DNA of 64,000 bases from contig JAITYX010000142.1 in NCBI GenBank assembly GCA_021018815.1, positions 62,001 through 126,000 of the forward strand, in the 5' to 3' direction. Positions within the stretch are counted from its first letter, which is position 1, and each line of letters starts with the position of its first letter. The notes beneath the pieces were generated by a model that was not told the DNA's origin, ran no database searches, and was given only the letters and a program-made list of their open reading frames with translations. Positions 10,017-20,809 of this stretch are shown here, in pieces. A program made the position numbers and the translations under genes. This stretch comes from Talinum fruticosum. Lineage: Eukaryota > Streptophyta > Magnoliopsida > Caryophyllales > Talinaceae.

Positions 10017-11487
10017 TGAAGACTCGACTCGAATCTAGATCATTCCGAGTACTACATAAAGACTCAAGTACAAACCTCATCCCTCATAAGTTTTGATTAC
10101 AAGTCATTCCGAGTACCATAAAAACTCCCGTTTAAGTTTTCATTTGATTTTGATTGACTCGGAACACACGTTCTTGTCTATCTTCTCACATTGACATTTT
10201 TGAGTCACTTAGACACCACTCGGACTTGTTGCATGTTCAAATAATCTCTCTAAGACTTCTTATCCGAGTTCTAACTGCATATTCCGAACTAAAGTGAAAT
10301 AGAGTATTAATTCATCTTTCTAAGTCAAGTATATTTGTTTGAGAATTATTTTTCCGGATGAAGTACGTATACTCGATGTTTTCACTCTTATAACTTGATC
10401 TTTCCGAGGACTCGACTCCGAGGGAATTTGAGTATAATTAATATTAGACTCGAAAATTCCACTCTTCTAAGCCAGTAGATAATTATGTACTTAATTATCC
10501 TAATTAAATCATTATATGTGCCTAATCTTGGACCAAAGTATTTTATACTTTGAGAACCAAAATTGTTTACATTTGTAGGTTATCCAAATGAGGTTATCTT
10601 ATTTTTAAATTATAAAAGTAACCAACTTCAAGTCGTTAATCACCAGCAGACAAAGCTTGTCTACTTCTAAACAAGGCTCGGACGCCGTGTCGTGGTTGTC
10701 TGTTTCCCAAACCGGAAAACCTCAATAGTTGTTTCCACCCTACTTTTCAGACAAAACTAGGTCATTGGAGCACCTTTAGGAGTCAAGAGTCGTTGCATAA
10801 CGTTCACATCCCAATGGATCAAGCGACTCGAAGAACCGTTACAACGGTCAAGAAGGACTTCGTTCGTAAATTAGTCACAACGGCTAATCTGCTTGGTCAT
10901 CTATAAATAGAAGCCACCTCTCAAGACTTGAAGATTGCTGGAATTATTGTTGAAACACATTACTTACGCAAAAGTGATTGTATTCATACTCAATCTTGTA
11001 CTTACAACTCCCGGCTTGTAAATCATACTTTCCGAGTTGTAAACTGTTGTAATCAATTACATACTCTTCTTACTTTCTATGTAAGGTCCTTGATTAAGCT
11101 CTAAAGGTTAACTCAGCTCAGCTTGTCCCTAGCTGTAAAGGTTACCTCAATTAGGAAGTACTAGATCATATAAGGGAATTTATGAGTCTAGGAAAACTCT
11201 ATAAGGAATTGTTTAAGGGAACAATTCTAATTGACTCGATCTCATCGTATTTTGTGGATTCAAAATAGTGGATTTAACTTGGTGCTTGGATTAGCACTGT
11301 CTCGTGGTTTTCTCGCCCAGGAGGGTTTTCACGTATATCCGAGTTTACACTTTTCTCGAGTCCAATCTAGACTTAGATTGCCTTGATTATTCTTTTCAAG
11401 CTGAAATCTTCCAAGTTTGTGAAAATTTCCTCATCACCCTATTCACCCCCTCTAGGGTGACTAAGACTCTCCAAGAGCAAACCTTCA
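10017..11487 (+). repeat. Cop1 3' LTR
   Basis: 1,471 bp, TGAAGACT to AACCTTCA, with a TATA-like box at 10912. Partner of the LTR at 1990-3462; followed by the ATCAT target duplication. Differences between the two are mostly transitions at CG/CAG-type sites plus small indels, so the insertion is not recent. Confidence 0.92.
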
Positions 11488-13740
11488 ATCATGTTGGTTT
11501 TATTGTTCGTAAATCAAGAACTAAGAAGACTAAAGAAGGCAATGTAAATTATATGTACTATGTTTGTTCTAAAGTCTGGATATAGGCAAACTTTAACAAA
11601 TGTTAACAAGAATCGAAAAGTGAAGTTGACTAGAAAAGGTTCTAATGCTATAGTTTGTTTTAGAAAAACAAACAATGCAAGCTATGTGCTTTTCAAATTC
11701 TATGAAGACCATACACATTTATTTGCTACTCCTAAGAAATGACATATGTTAAATTCTAATAGGGGTGTCAATAATGTGCATATATCATTATTCAACTCAC
11801 TCGTGCTAATATTGGTCCTTCTAAAGATCATCACATCATAAAGGGGTAGGATGGTAGTTTTTAAAATATTTGATGTAATAAGCAAGACTTAAGAAATTTT
11901 CAAAGGGATTTGAAAGATTTTATCAAGGATTCAGATGCACAAATGTTTATTGACAATTTTAAGAGAAAGCAAGAGGTTAGTCCATTGTTTTATTTTGTGC
12001 ATGAGTTAGATGTTGATGGTACACTTAAACATGTGTTCTGGGTAGATGGTGTCGCAAGATTGAATTATTCATTATATGTTGATGTGGTATCTCGTTGATG
12101 CAACATATGATACTAATAGATACACAATGATATTTGCTCCATTCACTAGGTTGGATAACCGTAGATTCTATGTTACAGCTTGGGGCTGCATTCTTGGGGC
12201 ATGAAAAGGTAGAATCCTTTATGTGGTTGTTTGACAAGTTCTTAGATACATGGGTGGTTATATACCTGTTTGCTCATTACTCGATCAAGATCCCGCAATG
12301 AAAGTAGTAATATAAGGAGCATTTTAGTCCAAGTACTCTAAATTTTACCTTTGGCATATATGAGAAAATTATCTCGAAAAAGTAGAATTCTCTTTGAATA
12401 GTAACAATGATTTTCTTACTCGATTCAAACCATGTGTCTACAACTTGGAAACCTCAATAGAATTTGAACAAGGGTGACAAACTATTATGCAATACTTTGG
12501 GTTGCAAAATAATGCATAGTTGTCGACTTTGTATGAAATTTTGAATATGTGTATACCTTCCTATTTCAAGGATTTTTTTTTGGGAGAAGTTTTGAGAACC
12601 ATGTCTAGATCTAAAAGTGAGAATCAATTTTTAGCAATTTCACAAATCCACATTTGAGTGTGGTTGAGTTCTGGATGTGATTTGAGAGTGTAATGGAGTT
12701 CCAAGGGCATGGTCAATTGCAGGCGGACAATGATACCTCTTCTTTAGTTCCTGTATTGAAGACTTCCAAAGAATTAGAGAAACATGCAGGTGAATCTACA
12801 GTTGTGCCTATGTTTGTATTTTTTTATTTTCATTGTCATATCTTGATTCAAAACCCTATATTTATGTTACTCTTATAATTTTGTAGGTGATATATATACC
12901 TATGCTAATTTTGATAAGTTTCCAGATGAGTTGTGGAATGCCTGTATGGATTGTGAAGTTGATTATAAGCAACCGACGGACAAGGGGCTAGTTATTACTA
13001 TAGCAGATAATGGTCAAAATACGGCTACGGAAAGGCAAGTTATACATAAGCCTTCCAATCATGTTACACATTGTCATGTAAGATGTTTGAATGTGAAGGC
13101 ATTCATTGTTGCCATTTTTGTGTATTTGGAAGGGAAAAGCATTACATGAGTTGCCAAGCTATTATATATTGAATCGATGGACTAAAATGGTGGCAAGCAA
13201 GCCAATTTTTGATGTAAATAGTGTGCTTTTAGGGGGCGCTCTACAATGGATCACGAGATAATTTAATTTCAAAAATTGGTTGGACTTTTTGGATCTGTAT
13301 GCAAGTAGTCGAAGAAACATACAAAAGCAAACTCTTATTAGTTAAAGGCTTTCAAATGTTTTAAAGGATTTGAATGGTAATCTAAGTGAAAGAAAAATGA
13401 GGGAGCTTGAGTCATTTATTGGATCAAGTGCCTCCAAGCAAGTTGACATTCTTCCGCCTAAACAATATAAGACCAAAAGAAGTGGTAAATGAATTAAAGG
13501 TGGAAAGGAAAAACATTGGAGCAAGGAGCAAAAGGCAAAGAGGTTGAGGCTTTACAAAGCTTGTAGAGAACAAGGCTACCATGATAGTCCGTCTATCAAA
13601 AAAATCTTCATCATACAAGGTGATAATTAGGACATACTTTTTAGTTACACTTCATGTTTTATTTTTATCATACTCTAATTATGTAATATTTTTCTTTAGG
13701 TTGAATCGAAGATGCATAAGTGTTGGAGTACAAGTGCAGT
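11488..13740 (+). pseudogene. FAR1/FHY3-related (FRS) pseudogene, main part
   Basis: Order matches the FRS family. FAR1 domain: VGFIVRKSRTKKTKEGN, YVCSK, then KFYEDHTHLFATPKK (11493-11740). MULE transposase-like domain: LFYFVHELDVDGTLKHVFWVD, DATYDTNRYTMIFAPF (from 12097), DQDPAMKVV near 12282, LWHI near 12352. EFQGHGQLQAD near 12700; SWIM zinc finger near 13060-13140, readable as C-KMFECEGIHCCHF after one base shift. A basic C-terminus (RLYKACREQGYHDS) lies near 13545. Likely introns are one ending at 12886 and one at 13620-13699 (GT...AG). Stops and frameshifts throughout. Functional FRS proteins regulate light signalling; this copy cannot. Confidence 0.85.
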
Positions 13741-14070
13741 GTGTTTCAAGCTTCAAGTTTCAGCCATTGAATGTGAGATATATTCGTGTGTATTTCAAGC
13801 TTCAAGTCTTGGCTTTTGAACTTGGCTTTGTGTATTGAGCATTAGGCTTAGTTGCATGAGCTTTAGGTTGTATATGAGTTATATTCGTGTATGTTTCAAG
13901 CTTCAAGTCTTGGATTTTGAACTTGGCTTTATAAAATGAGCATTAGGCTTAGTTGCATGAATATTTTGCTCGTATGTGAGTTATATTCGTGTGTGTTTCA
14001 AGCTTCAAGTCTTGGCTTTTGAACATGGCTTTATGGATTGAGTATTAGGTTTAGTTGCATGAGTTTTGTG
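13740..14070 (+). repeat. Tandem repeat, 101-bp period, three copies plus a partial
   Basis: The word TATTCGTGT recurs at 13781, 13882 and 13983, spacing exactly 101 bp. Each unit contains TTTCAAGCTTCAAGTCTTGG, TTTTGAAC-TGGCTTT, GAGCATTAGGCTTAG and TTGCATGA. A partial unit precedes the first. It lies just after the last FRS exon and may have grown from its 3' UTR. Confidence 0.85.
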
Positions 14071-14098
14071 CATTAAGCTCTATGTACATCAAGTTATA

Positions 14099-14171
14099 AA
14101 CCCTAAGTGGGATTCGAACCCACATCTCCATACACTATGGCATATTGCTCTACCTTTGAGCTAATAGGCTT
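14099..14171 (-). tRNA. tRNA-like sequence, probably a tRNA pseudogene
   Basis: On the minus strand a 73-nt segment has a perfect five-pair T arm (GTGGG TTCGAAT CCCAC), giving a canonical B box, a D arm GCTC-AAAGGTA-GAGC giving an A box, and an acceptor pairing of AAGCCTA with TAGGGTT with one mismatch. The anticodon arm is weak: ATATG pairs with TGTAT through G-T pairs around a six-base CCATAG loop, so one loop base appears lost. The anticodon would be CAT (Met) if restored, but this is uncertain. No CCA is encoded. It could also be the tRNA-like head of a SINE. Confidence 0.45.
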
Positions 14172-15640
14172 AAAAGTTCCAACTTGATTCCACAACATTT
14201 ATGCTGCAACTCGAACCAAGTCCTACATCTAAACCACAACATTTATGCATTAATGGTGAGTTTGCACATGAGATTTCACACAACAATAGATGAACCAACT
14301 CTCAAGAGAGTTTCACGTTTATACTCGAATCGAAACAACATTTATGCACATTTATGTTATGGTTGAACCAAGTCATACACCTTGAACATTAGAGTTTCAC
14401 ACTATATGGTATTGTAATCTAGTGTATGACATATTGCTAAAATAATAGATATTTGAATTTGTAATTGTACCTTGTGCATAGCATCCGAATTTATGAATTT
14501 CCGCTAATTAATATCGGACATTCTCGCTAAACAAGTGCATACAATCTATTTGGAAGATTCAGAACTTGATCCTATGAGCCATGATATACTCCAGAAAACC
14601 AATGCCTTCTGTCTATCTTGTCTACACTAAATGAATACAAACGAAGGGAGAAAGATAAGATAACCAACGTTGTTTCCCATTTCCCTCTCTCTATCTTAAC
14701 TACCCTAAATTAATGTATCTACATGTTTACAAAATCAATAGATTTGCCATGATCATATGAAATTTCACTTTTAGCACAACTCTAAATAACCAATGATAGA
14801 ATATGAATCGCAAGACCTAAAGACCATATCTCTGTTCATAACACGTTGTGCTCGGGTATGATTATGACAATCATGATCATATCGAATTTCACTTTCAGGA
14901 AGATATAGAGTGCACAACACATTGTGCTTAGGCATAAAGCGGTTAACTGGAAACATCAAATAACTGTGGATTCAATTGCTTGTTAAACAACCCTAAATCA
15001 ACACCCAGCCATTAGTCTTTTGGAAACATCAACTAGTTAACTTGTTCGACATGGTTACACTCACATACACTCATAAAGACATAATTGAGCAGATTACTTG
15101 GTTCGACATTTTTACACCAACTTTAAGCATCTCAATCCTTTAACAAAATGCTCAATTGCCACAACAACTTCAACTACCAAGCCATGAATCAAAATCGCCC
15201 AAAATTAACCCAAATCAAAATCAATTGAAAAATCCAATACCGAATTTGATTTTTCCTACACAAATTAGAATCAATTGAAAAATTAAGAGAGAAAAAAAAG
15301 CTGGATAAATGCAATTTTCTCCTTCCCAATTCGATTTTGAAAGCGACGAGAGTCGAGAGGGAGCGGGCTCGGTCAATGAGGAGAGAAAGAGAGAGAGGGG
15401 GAGGGTTAGCGATGAGAGAGGGAGAGCGAGGGGCGGAGAGCGATCGGAGGTAGAGAGAAAAAGCAGCTTGGCTAGGTAGTGCAAGGACAACGAACGAGGC
15501 AAGTGCTGGGCTGGATAGGGAACACCATGGCTAAAGGGACAAAGTGGGGGGACAGAGAAAGAGAGAGAGAGCTCAACCACAGGAGGGAGAGCAACGAGAG
15601 AGAGGGTTATAGACCTAAAGTAGAGCTCGGGAGACAATGA
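14172..15640. other. Unassigned sequence with a GA-rich tract at its right end
   Basis: No gene recognised. 14185-14360 has repeated CACAACATTTATGC words, and 14750-14900 has two diverged copies of a GATCATAT-GAATTTCACTTT block. 15300-15640 is strongly purine-rich on the plus strand (GAGAGAGAGG runs). The 138-residue minus-strand reading frame there is low-complexity Ser/Leu/Pro and is not convincing. It ends where gypsy LTR sequence begins. Confidence 0.5.
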
Positions 15641-16557
15641 TTTCCTTTCACTTTCTTTACTCGCTTTCCTTACCGCTTTTCTATCCGCCTATGTATTGCG
15701 TTCCTAGCATGCCTTATTTGCTTTCATTTCAGTATATTGCATGTTTTTTGTTTGATTGTTAAATACAATTTTTGCACTCATAATTTTAATTAGTAAAGGT
15801 ACTTTATTGATGGGCGTAAGGGAGAGCATCCCTCTTAAATTCGAACCTTCACCTCTAAACATTGGATTCTCGGTTTAAGACCGATGGAGTCTCTTCCAAA
15901 ACCTCTTTCAAGCTTAGTCTTTCCATACAAAGATTGGAAGAGTATTTTTCTGTATTTTTGTTACTTTTTATTCCCTAAAACTAACCGACGACTCCTTATT
16001 TTTGCTTTTATTTCTTCTCAATTGCTTGTCGGCATTTCGAGCTAAAAAATAGTAAATTAGGTTACATTTTGACAACTAAAGCTATCGGATCGACATTGAG
16101 TCCTCGGTCGAACCCTATAGTCGGTGTCGGTTTCGGTTAGTGCTAGCTAATGTCGGCATCGACTAGAGGCTCGACTCGACTCTCGACCCAACTACATTCC
16201 TCTTTTTGGTCCAAGAGCTTTGCGAAAAGATGTGATTGTAATTCTTTGTTTCCTTTATCCGTGAAATAACATCCCCGGACTTCTTGAAAACTAAATTCTA
16301 AAATAGAAATGATTAATAAAAATAGCTAATCACCTTTTCACTTAAATAGTTTTGAAATCATATTCTAAAAATAAATAATCTTAATAAGAGGCGTACCCCA
16401 CTTTCTAAATAAACTTTCAAAAATCATCTCAACGAAGAAAGAGAGCCGACATTCATGGGGAAACTCGATTCGGCTTGTCCTTACGGGGTGGGTTATGGTT
16501 CCTAACGTATATACAACATTCATTACATTAAAAATAGGAAAAATTGAGTCCGCATAG
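15641..16557 (+). repeat. Ogre/Tat-like gypsy LTR fragment (3' part)
   Basis: Parallels the LTR at about 22030-22926. Shared blocks include the pyrimidine-rich start, CGGTT-AGACCGATGGAGTC, AAGATTGGAAGAGTATTTTT, AATCACCT-TT--CTTAAA, TAATAAGAGGC--ACCCCACTT and the final GGTTCCTA. The left part of the LTR is missing and the right end is lost where a copia LTR starts. Confidence 0.75.
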
Positions 16558-17259
16558 TGAAAGTTCAATTAGGAGAAGTGAATCAACCTAGAAGGGGGTG
16601 AATAGGGTGATTGGAAGATTTTAATGGAAATTGAGATTTTGAAATCTTAGCACTCGTAAACTTAATAGGAGTTTATAACCGATCTCAGTAAAAGTTGGGA
16701 TAAGTCTAGAGCGACTCAGACAAAAGAGATAAAAAATAACAATAAGATTTTTACGAGGAAACACTCTTGGGAAAGAAAATTATGTAGGTGCCAATCCAAT
16801 CACTTAACGAAATCCACTAATTGATTCTCGCCATTACAATGAATAAGACTACCTAGATTTGTTCTCTTTAACAAATTTATATCCGTTTTCCCAGTGCTTG
16901 GAAATTCCCTTATCTCGACCTATTACGTCCAAATTGAAGTTTCCTTATCAACTTGGCACAAATGAGTTGAAGTTACGTTATCAACTTCATGCAGTGTTTG
17001 AAAGTAAGTACGTGATTATAGAATTTCTAACTTAAGGTTACAACTTAGAAACTAAGAAATTACAATAGGGTGTTGTAAACTAGAGATGTGTATGATCATT
17101 TTAACTCTCTTAGTCATGTAAGTGATTCTCAAAATCTTGTGCTAAGACATCTTTAACTAGTATGCCTTATGATAAAGTCATTGAGTATTTAGTCGTAGTT
17201 TAAGAAAATATCCGGCTTGCTGTTCCGAGGTCTCACGTTCGATGCTTCAAGCCGAGATT
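16558..17259 (-). repeat. Diverged copia LTR fragment, minus orientation
   Basis: Starts TGAAAGTT and keeps the family block GGAGAAG-GAATCA-CCTAGAAGGGGGTGAATAGGGTGA, followed by the GAGGAAACACTCTTGGGAAAG and CCACTAATTGATT region. After about 700 bp it is cut by the next LTR. More diverged than other copies in the window, so probably an older subfamily member. Confidence 0.65.
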
Positions 17260-17924
17260 TAAGGGTTGCTCTTTGAGAGTCCGAATCACTCGTAGAGGGG
17301 ATGAATAGGGTGTGAAGGAAATTTTGCGGAATAATAAAGATTTAATGCACAAGAAAAAACACAGTAAAATATGTTATGAGTCTAGAATGAAGTTACAAAA
17401 AGTGAAACAAGATATTTTACGCGGAAACCCTCATGGGGAAAAAACCCACTGGACAAGTGTCAATCCAAACACCAAATCAAATCCACTATTTAAAATCCAC
17501 AAAATACAAAGGATTGACTTTGAGAATTGTTCCCTTAGACAATTCAATACAAGTTTTCCTAGGCACGTAAGATCCCTTATCTATCCTAGTACATCCTAAA
17601 TGAGTTACCCCTTATAGCTTAGTTAAGCAAAATTATAGAAGAATTGACTAGGTAAGAGTTTAACTAATTACAGGACTTCTTTGTTTCAGCTCGAAGTTCG
17701 GAAAACTAAGTACGAGTTGAAAGCTAGAATAGATTGAGTGTATGAATTAAGAGTTGAGTTCCAGCAATTTTCTAAGTCTTGTAGAATCACTTCTATTTAT
17801 AATCAGCACAACGAGATAGCTGTTGTGTCTTAGTCTTGACTAGGAGGCTTCACTAGCCGTTGTAACGAATAGTCCGAGTCCCACGTAAATAGAAGCATTG
17901 TGAAGATTAACATTGTGCATCGGT

Positions 17925-18857
17925 TAACGATATTTTATAAACATGGTAATACACGGTTTTAGACTAAACAAGCCGCTAGCCGATGATTAGTGTAGCAGAA
18001 AGGAGGTCGGGGACATCACCACCGCCCTTACTAGAGGAAAGGGCAAGGCTTCTAAACGATATTTTATAAACATGGTAATACGAAGTCAATGACACTTGAT
18101 CATTAATACCCCAACTAGGTTGCCACTGCGAGCCTCTAAGTTCCGACCGGAACTTCTCTTGCTTCATACCTTCAACATCTTTACTTAAAACAAAACAAGA
18201 AAATATTTTCGAATTGTGAGTCGAAGCTCAATACGCCCATTATCATGCTGTAAAATAAATGTTATAAAATAGTTGAGTTGAGCACATGCATTTCAATTCA
18301 TTCAGTAATGAGGAGAGTGAACAATGTAAAAACTATTGCTAATTAATTATCTGAATGGATCCCTTACGATCATCGGGTTTCCTTAACGCATGTGCACACA
18401 CCTGCATCGATCGCATAGTCCGGTTGAAGGCGGTTAACGATTACGGTGTTACCAACCTTGATATTGAGGCGTACCAAATAATCGCACTTGATGGGCGAGG
18501 TCCATATTAATGATGTCAATTATTATTTGCAAATAATTCTTTATTGTTGTTGATGTTGGCCATATCCGACCTTGATTTGTAAATAAAATATTGAAGGGCA
18601 CGATCAATGAACGCACTCGTGCTGATGTTCTTCCTTCTTTTTCTCTGGGCAGAATGCGGATGAGCGTATGACGCTTGACGACCTTAAGTAGAGATATAAA
18701 GTTTTATTAATAAAATGAATTTTTATTTCTTATTTATTTATTAAATTACTTCAAAGATAGTTGAAATGATAATTAACAAAGTTAGCATTTACTAAAGAAT
18801 ACTAATGATGTCTTTAATCTATATATGATTTATTTATCTTATTTTATACAATGCATG

Positions 18858-18907
<50 letters not shown>

Positions 18908-19836
18908 CATGCATTGTATAAAATAAGATAAATAAATTGTATATAGATTAAAGACATCATTAGTATTCTTTAGTAAAAGCTAACTTTGTTAATTATCATT
19001 TAAAGTATTTTTGAAGTAATTTAATAAATAAATAATAAATAAAAATTCAGTTTATTAATAAAACTTTTATATTTGTACTTAAGATCGTCAGCGCCGTACG
19101 TTCATTTGGATTCTGCCTTAAAGAAAAGGAAGGAAGAAGATAAGCATGAGGTACGTTCATTGATCGTGCCCTTCAGTATTTTATTTGCAAATCAAGGCCG
19201 GATATGGCCGACATCAACAACAATAAAGAATTATTTGCAAATAATATTTGCCATCATTAATATGCACCCGCCCATCAAGTGTCATTTTTGGTACGCCTGA
19301 ATATCCAGGTTGGTAACACCGTAATCGTTAATCGCTTTCAACCGGACTATCCGATCGGTCCGGGCGTGTGCACATGCATTTAGGGAAACCCGATGATCGT
19401 AAGGGATCCATTCGGATAATTAATTAGCAACAATTTTACATTGTTCACTCTCCTCATTTACAAATGAATTGAAATGCATGGGCTCAAGGCAACTATTTCA
19501 TAACATTTACTTACAAGCATGGTGATGAGCGTATTGAGCTTCGACTCACAATTCGAAAATATTTTCTTGTTTTGTTTTAGGTAAAGATGTTGAAGGTATG
19601 AAGCAAAAGACGTTCCGTGGTCGGGACTTAGAGGCTCGCAGAGGGCAACCTAGTTGGGGTATTAATGATCAAGTGTCATTGACTTCGTATTACCATGTTT
19701 ATAAAAATATCGTTTAGAAGCCTTGCCCTTTCCTCCGGTAAGGGCGGCGTGATGTCCCCAACCTCCTTTCCGCTGCGGTAATCATCGGCTAACGGCTTGT
19801 TTAGTCTAAAACCGGTGATTACGGGTTGGGGCGTTA
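17925..19836. mobile_element. Foldback element: 1.9-kb long inverted repeat with AT-repeat centre
   Basis: Two arms of about 930 bp (17925-18858 and 18907-19836) are reverse complements over almost their whole length, centred on an AT repeat. Ends read TAACG...CGTTA. Host LTR sequence continues on both sides, with CGGT (left) and CAGT (right) as a possible 4-bp duplication. The right end carries CGTAATCACCGG/CCGGTGATTACGGG-type sequence; in the left arm that terminal stretch is replaced by a copy of an internal segment (CGATATTTTATAAACATGG, also at 18054). No transposase is present. It could give a long hairpin RNA. Confidence 0.8.
18859..18906. repeat. AT dinucleotide repeat at the palindrome centre
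   Basis: About 22 AT units sit between matching TGCATGC/GCATGCA boundaries. This forms the loop of the foldback element and can itself extrude as a cruciform. Confidence 0.95.
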
Positions 19837-20558
19837 CAGTCCTTGGCTCGAAAAGCAATCCATCACACTTGTTGAGACTGAAATTTGGGGTGGAAACAAC
19901 CGTTAGACCCAAATTTAATGTTTTCTAGAAATAGAAGCAAACAACCCCGACACTCGTGTCTCAACCATCCTAAAAATATGTCTTTTATGTCTACCGGCAT
20001 TTAACGGTAAGAAGCTGGTTATTTTTGCTTTTCAAAATGAAGTCAAAAACTTTAATCATCCTGCAAAAACAAATCAAGTTGGTACACCTTTAGATTAGTC
20101 AAGGATATTAATTAATTCAAAAATTTTAAGGCCTAAATATCGTTAAGCTAATTAAATGGAATTTTTTAGTTTAATATTCAATATGTTTAAATTCCATTTG
20201 TGTCTACCTTTAGATGAAAAGAGCGTTAAAAAAATATATAGACACAATACATCAATTGCCATAATATAATTTCAGCTTAAAAAATAAATCGGCTTAAGTT
20301 AGAATTAACGCAAGTAATTCTAATGCAACTTTTGCAATGAGCCAGCTTGACATAACAAGTTGAGCATATGAAATTATTTAGGCAAGATGTCGGTTTAAAT
20401 GCAATTTGAGTGAGTGAGAAACCCATATAAGTGTTCACTCAAGAATAACTTTCCGAGTGGGTCGACAGAGATGGAAACTTAAAGGTAAGGTTTCTAAAGT
20501 GTGTGAATGAATTGAGTTCAAAACTATAAAGAGAGATAAAGTCATACTTGGGTCTTCA

Positions 20559-20809
20559 ATCTCTCCCTTTTTGATGAAAGACATTCAACACTTAGAAATA
20601 TGAATTATAAACAACAGATTATTAAGTTTTCAGTGCTCAAATAGGGATGAGTAATAATTGTTTGAGTTGACTAAGCTATTATAAAATTTATAATGATCAT
20701 ATATATCTCGAGTTAAAAAATGATCGAATCAAAGAAAAAAAGTAATCAGTTAGAGTAAATCATGCTATTAGATAAAGTATCAAAGGAATGATGGAAACAC
20801 ATATCATTG
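20559..20809 (-). other. 3' end of a minus-strand copia: purine tract and 3' UTR, truncated
   Basis: Starts ATCTCTCCCTTTTTGATGAAAG, the reverse of the family purine tract, then about 230 bp of AT-rich 3' UTR similar to 25976-26150. It ends where the gypsy LTR begins, so the gypsy element apparently inserted into this copia. The rest would lie beyond the window. Confidence 0.7.

Larger units (their letters stand above)
1990..11487 (+). mobile_element. Cop1: full-length but decayed Ty1/copia retrotransposon
   Basis: Two LTRs (1990-3462 and 10017-11487) frame gag, PR-INT, RT-RNase H and an extra 3' ORF in plus orientation. The primer-binding site follows the 5' LTR and a purine tract precedes the 3' LTR. 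The flanks ATCAT (1985-1989 and 11488-11492) are a perfect 5-bp target-site duplication, so both ends are original. Order PR-INT-RT-RH places it in Ty1/copia. The 3' ORF after RNase H is a position known from Sirevirus-type elements, but I cannot place the lineage firmly. All frames carry stops, and the coding capacity is dead. It sits inside the FRS pseudogene. Confidence 0.93.
17260..20558 (-). repeat. Copia LTR (3' LTR, minus orientation) split by a foldback element
   Basis: Left part 17260-17924 starts TAAGGGTTGCTC (family TGAAGGTTTGCTC). Right part 19837-20558 ends GGTCTTCA. The two read through each other when compared with the intact LTR at 390-1823 (its GCGCATCAGTCCTTAGC spans the gap). 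Without the insert it would be about 1.39 kb. A reverse purine tract follows, so this is the 3' LTR of a minus-strand element. Confidence 0.82.

Noticed and set aside
11304..11585. 93-residue frame crossing the Cop1 3' LTR end into the FRS fragment
   Set aside because: The first 60 residues are LTR and only the last 30 belong to the FAR1 domain; a chance fusion across the insertion boundary.
15221..15637. 138-residue minus-strand open frame
   Set aside because: Product of the GA-rich tract: repetitive Ser/Leu/Pro with no recognisable domain.
17925..19836. Palindrome as a sequencing or assembly fold-back artefact
   Set aside because: Arms differ at many positions and by indels, and host LTR sequence continues correctly on both outer sides. 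Only long reads could fully exclude it.
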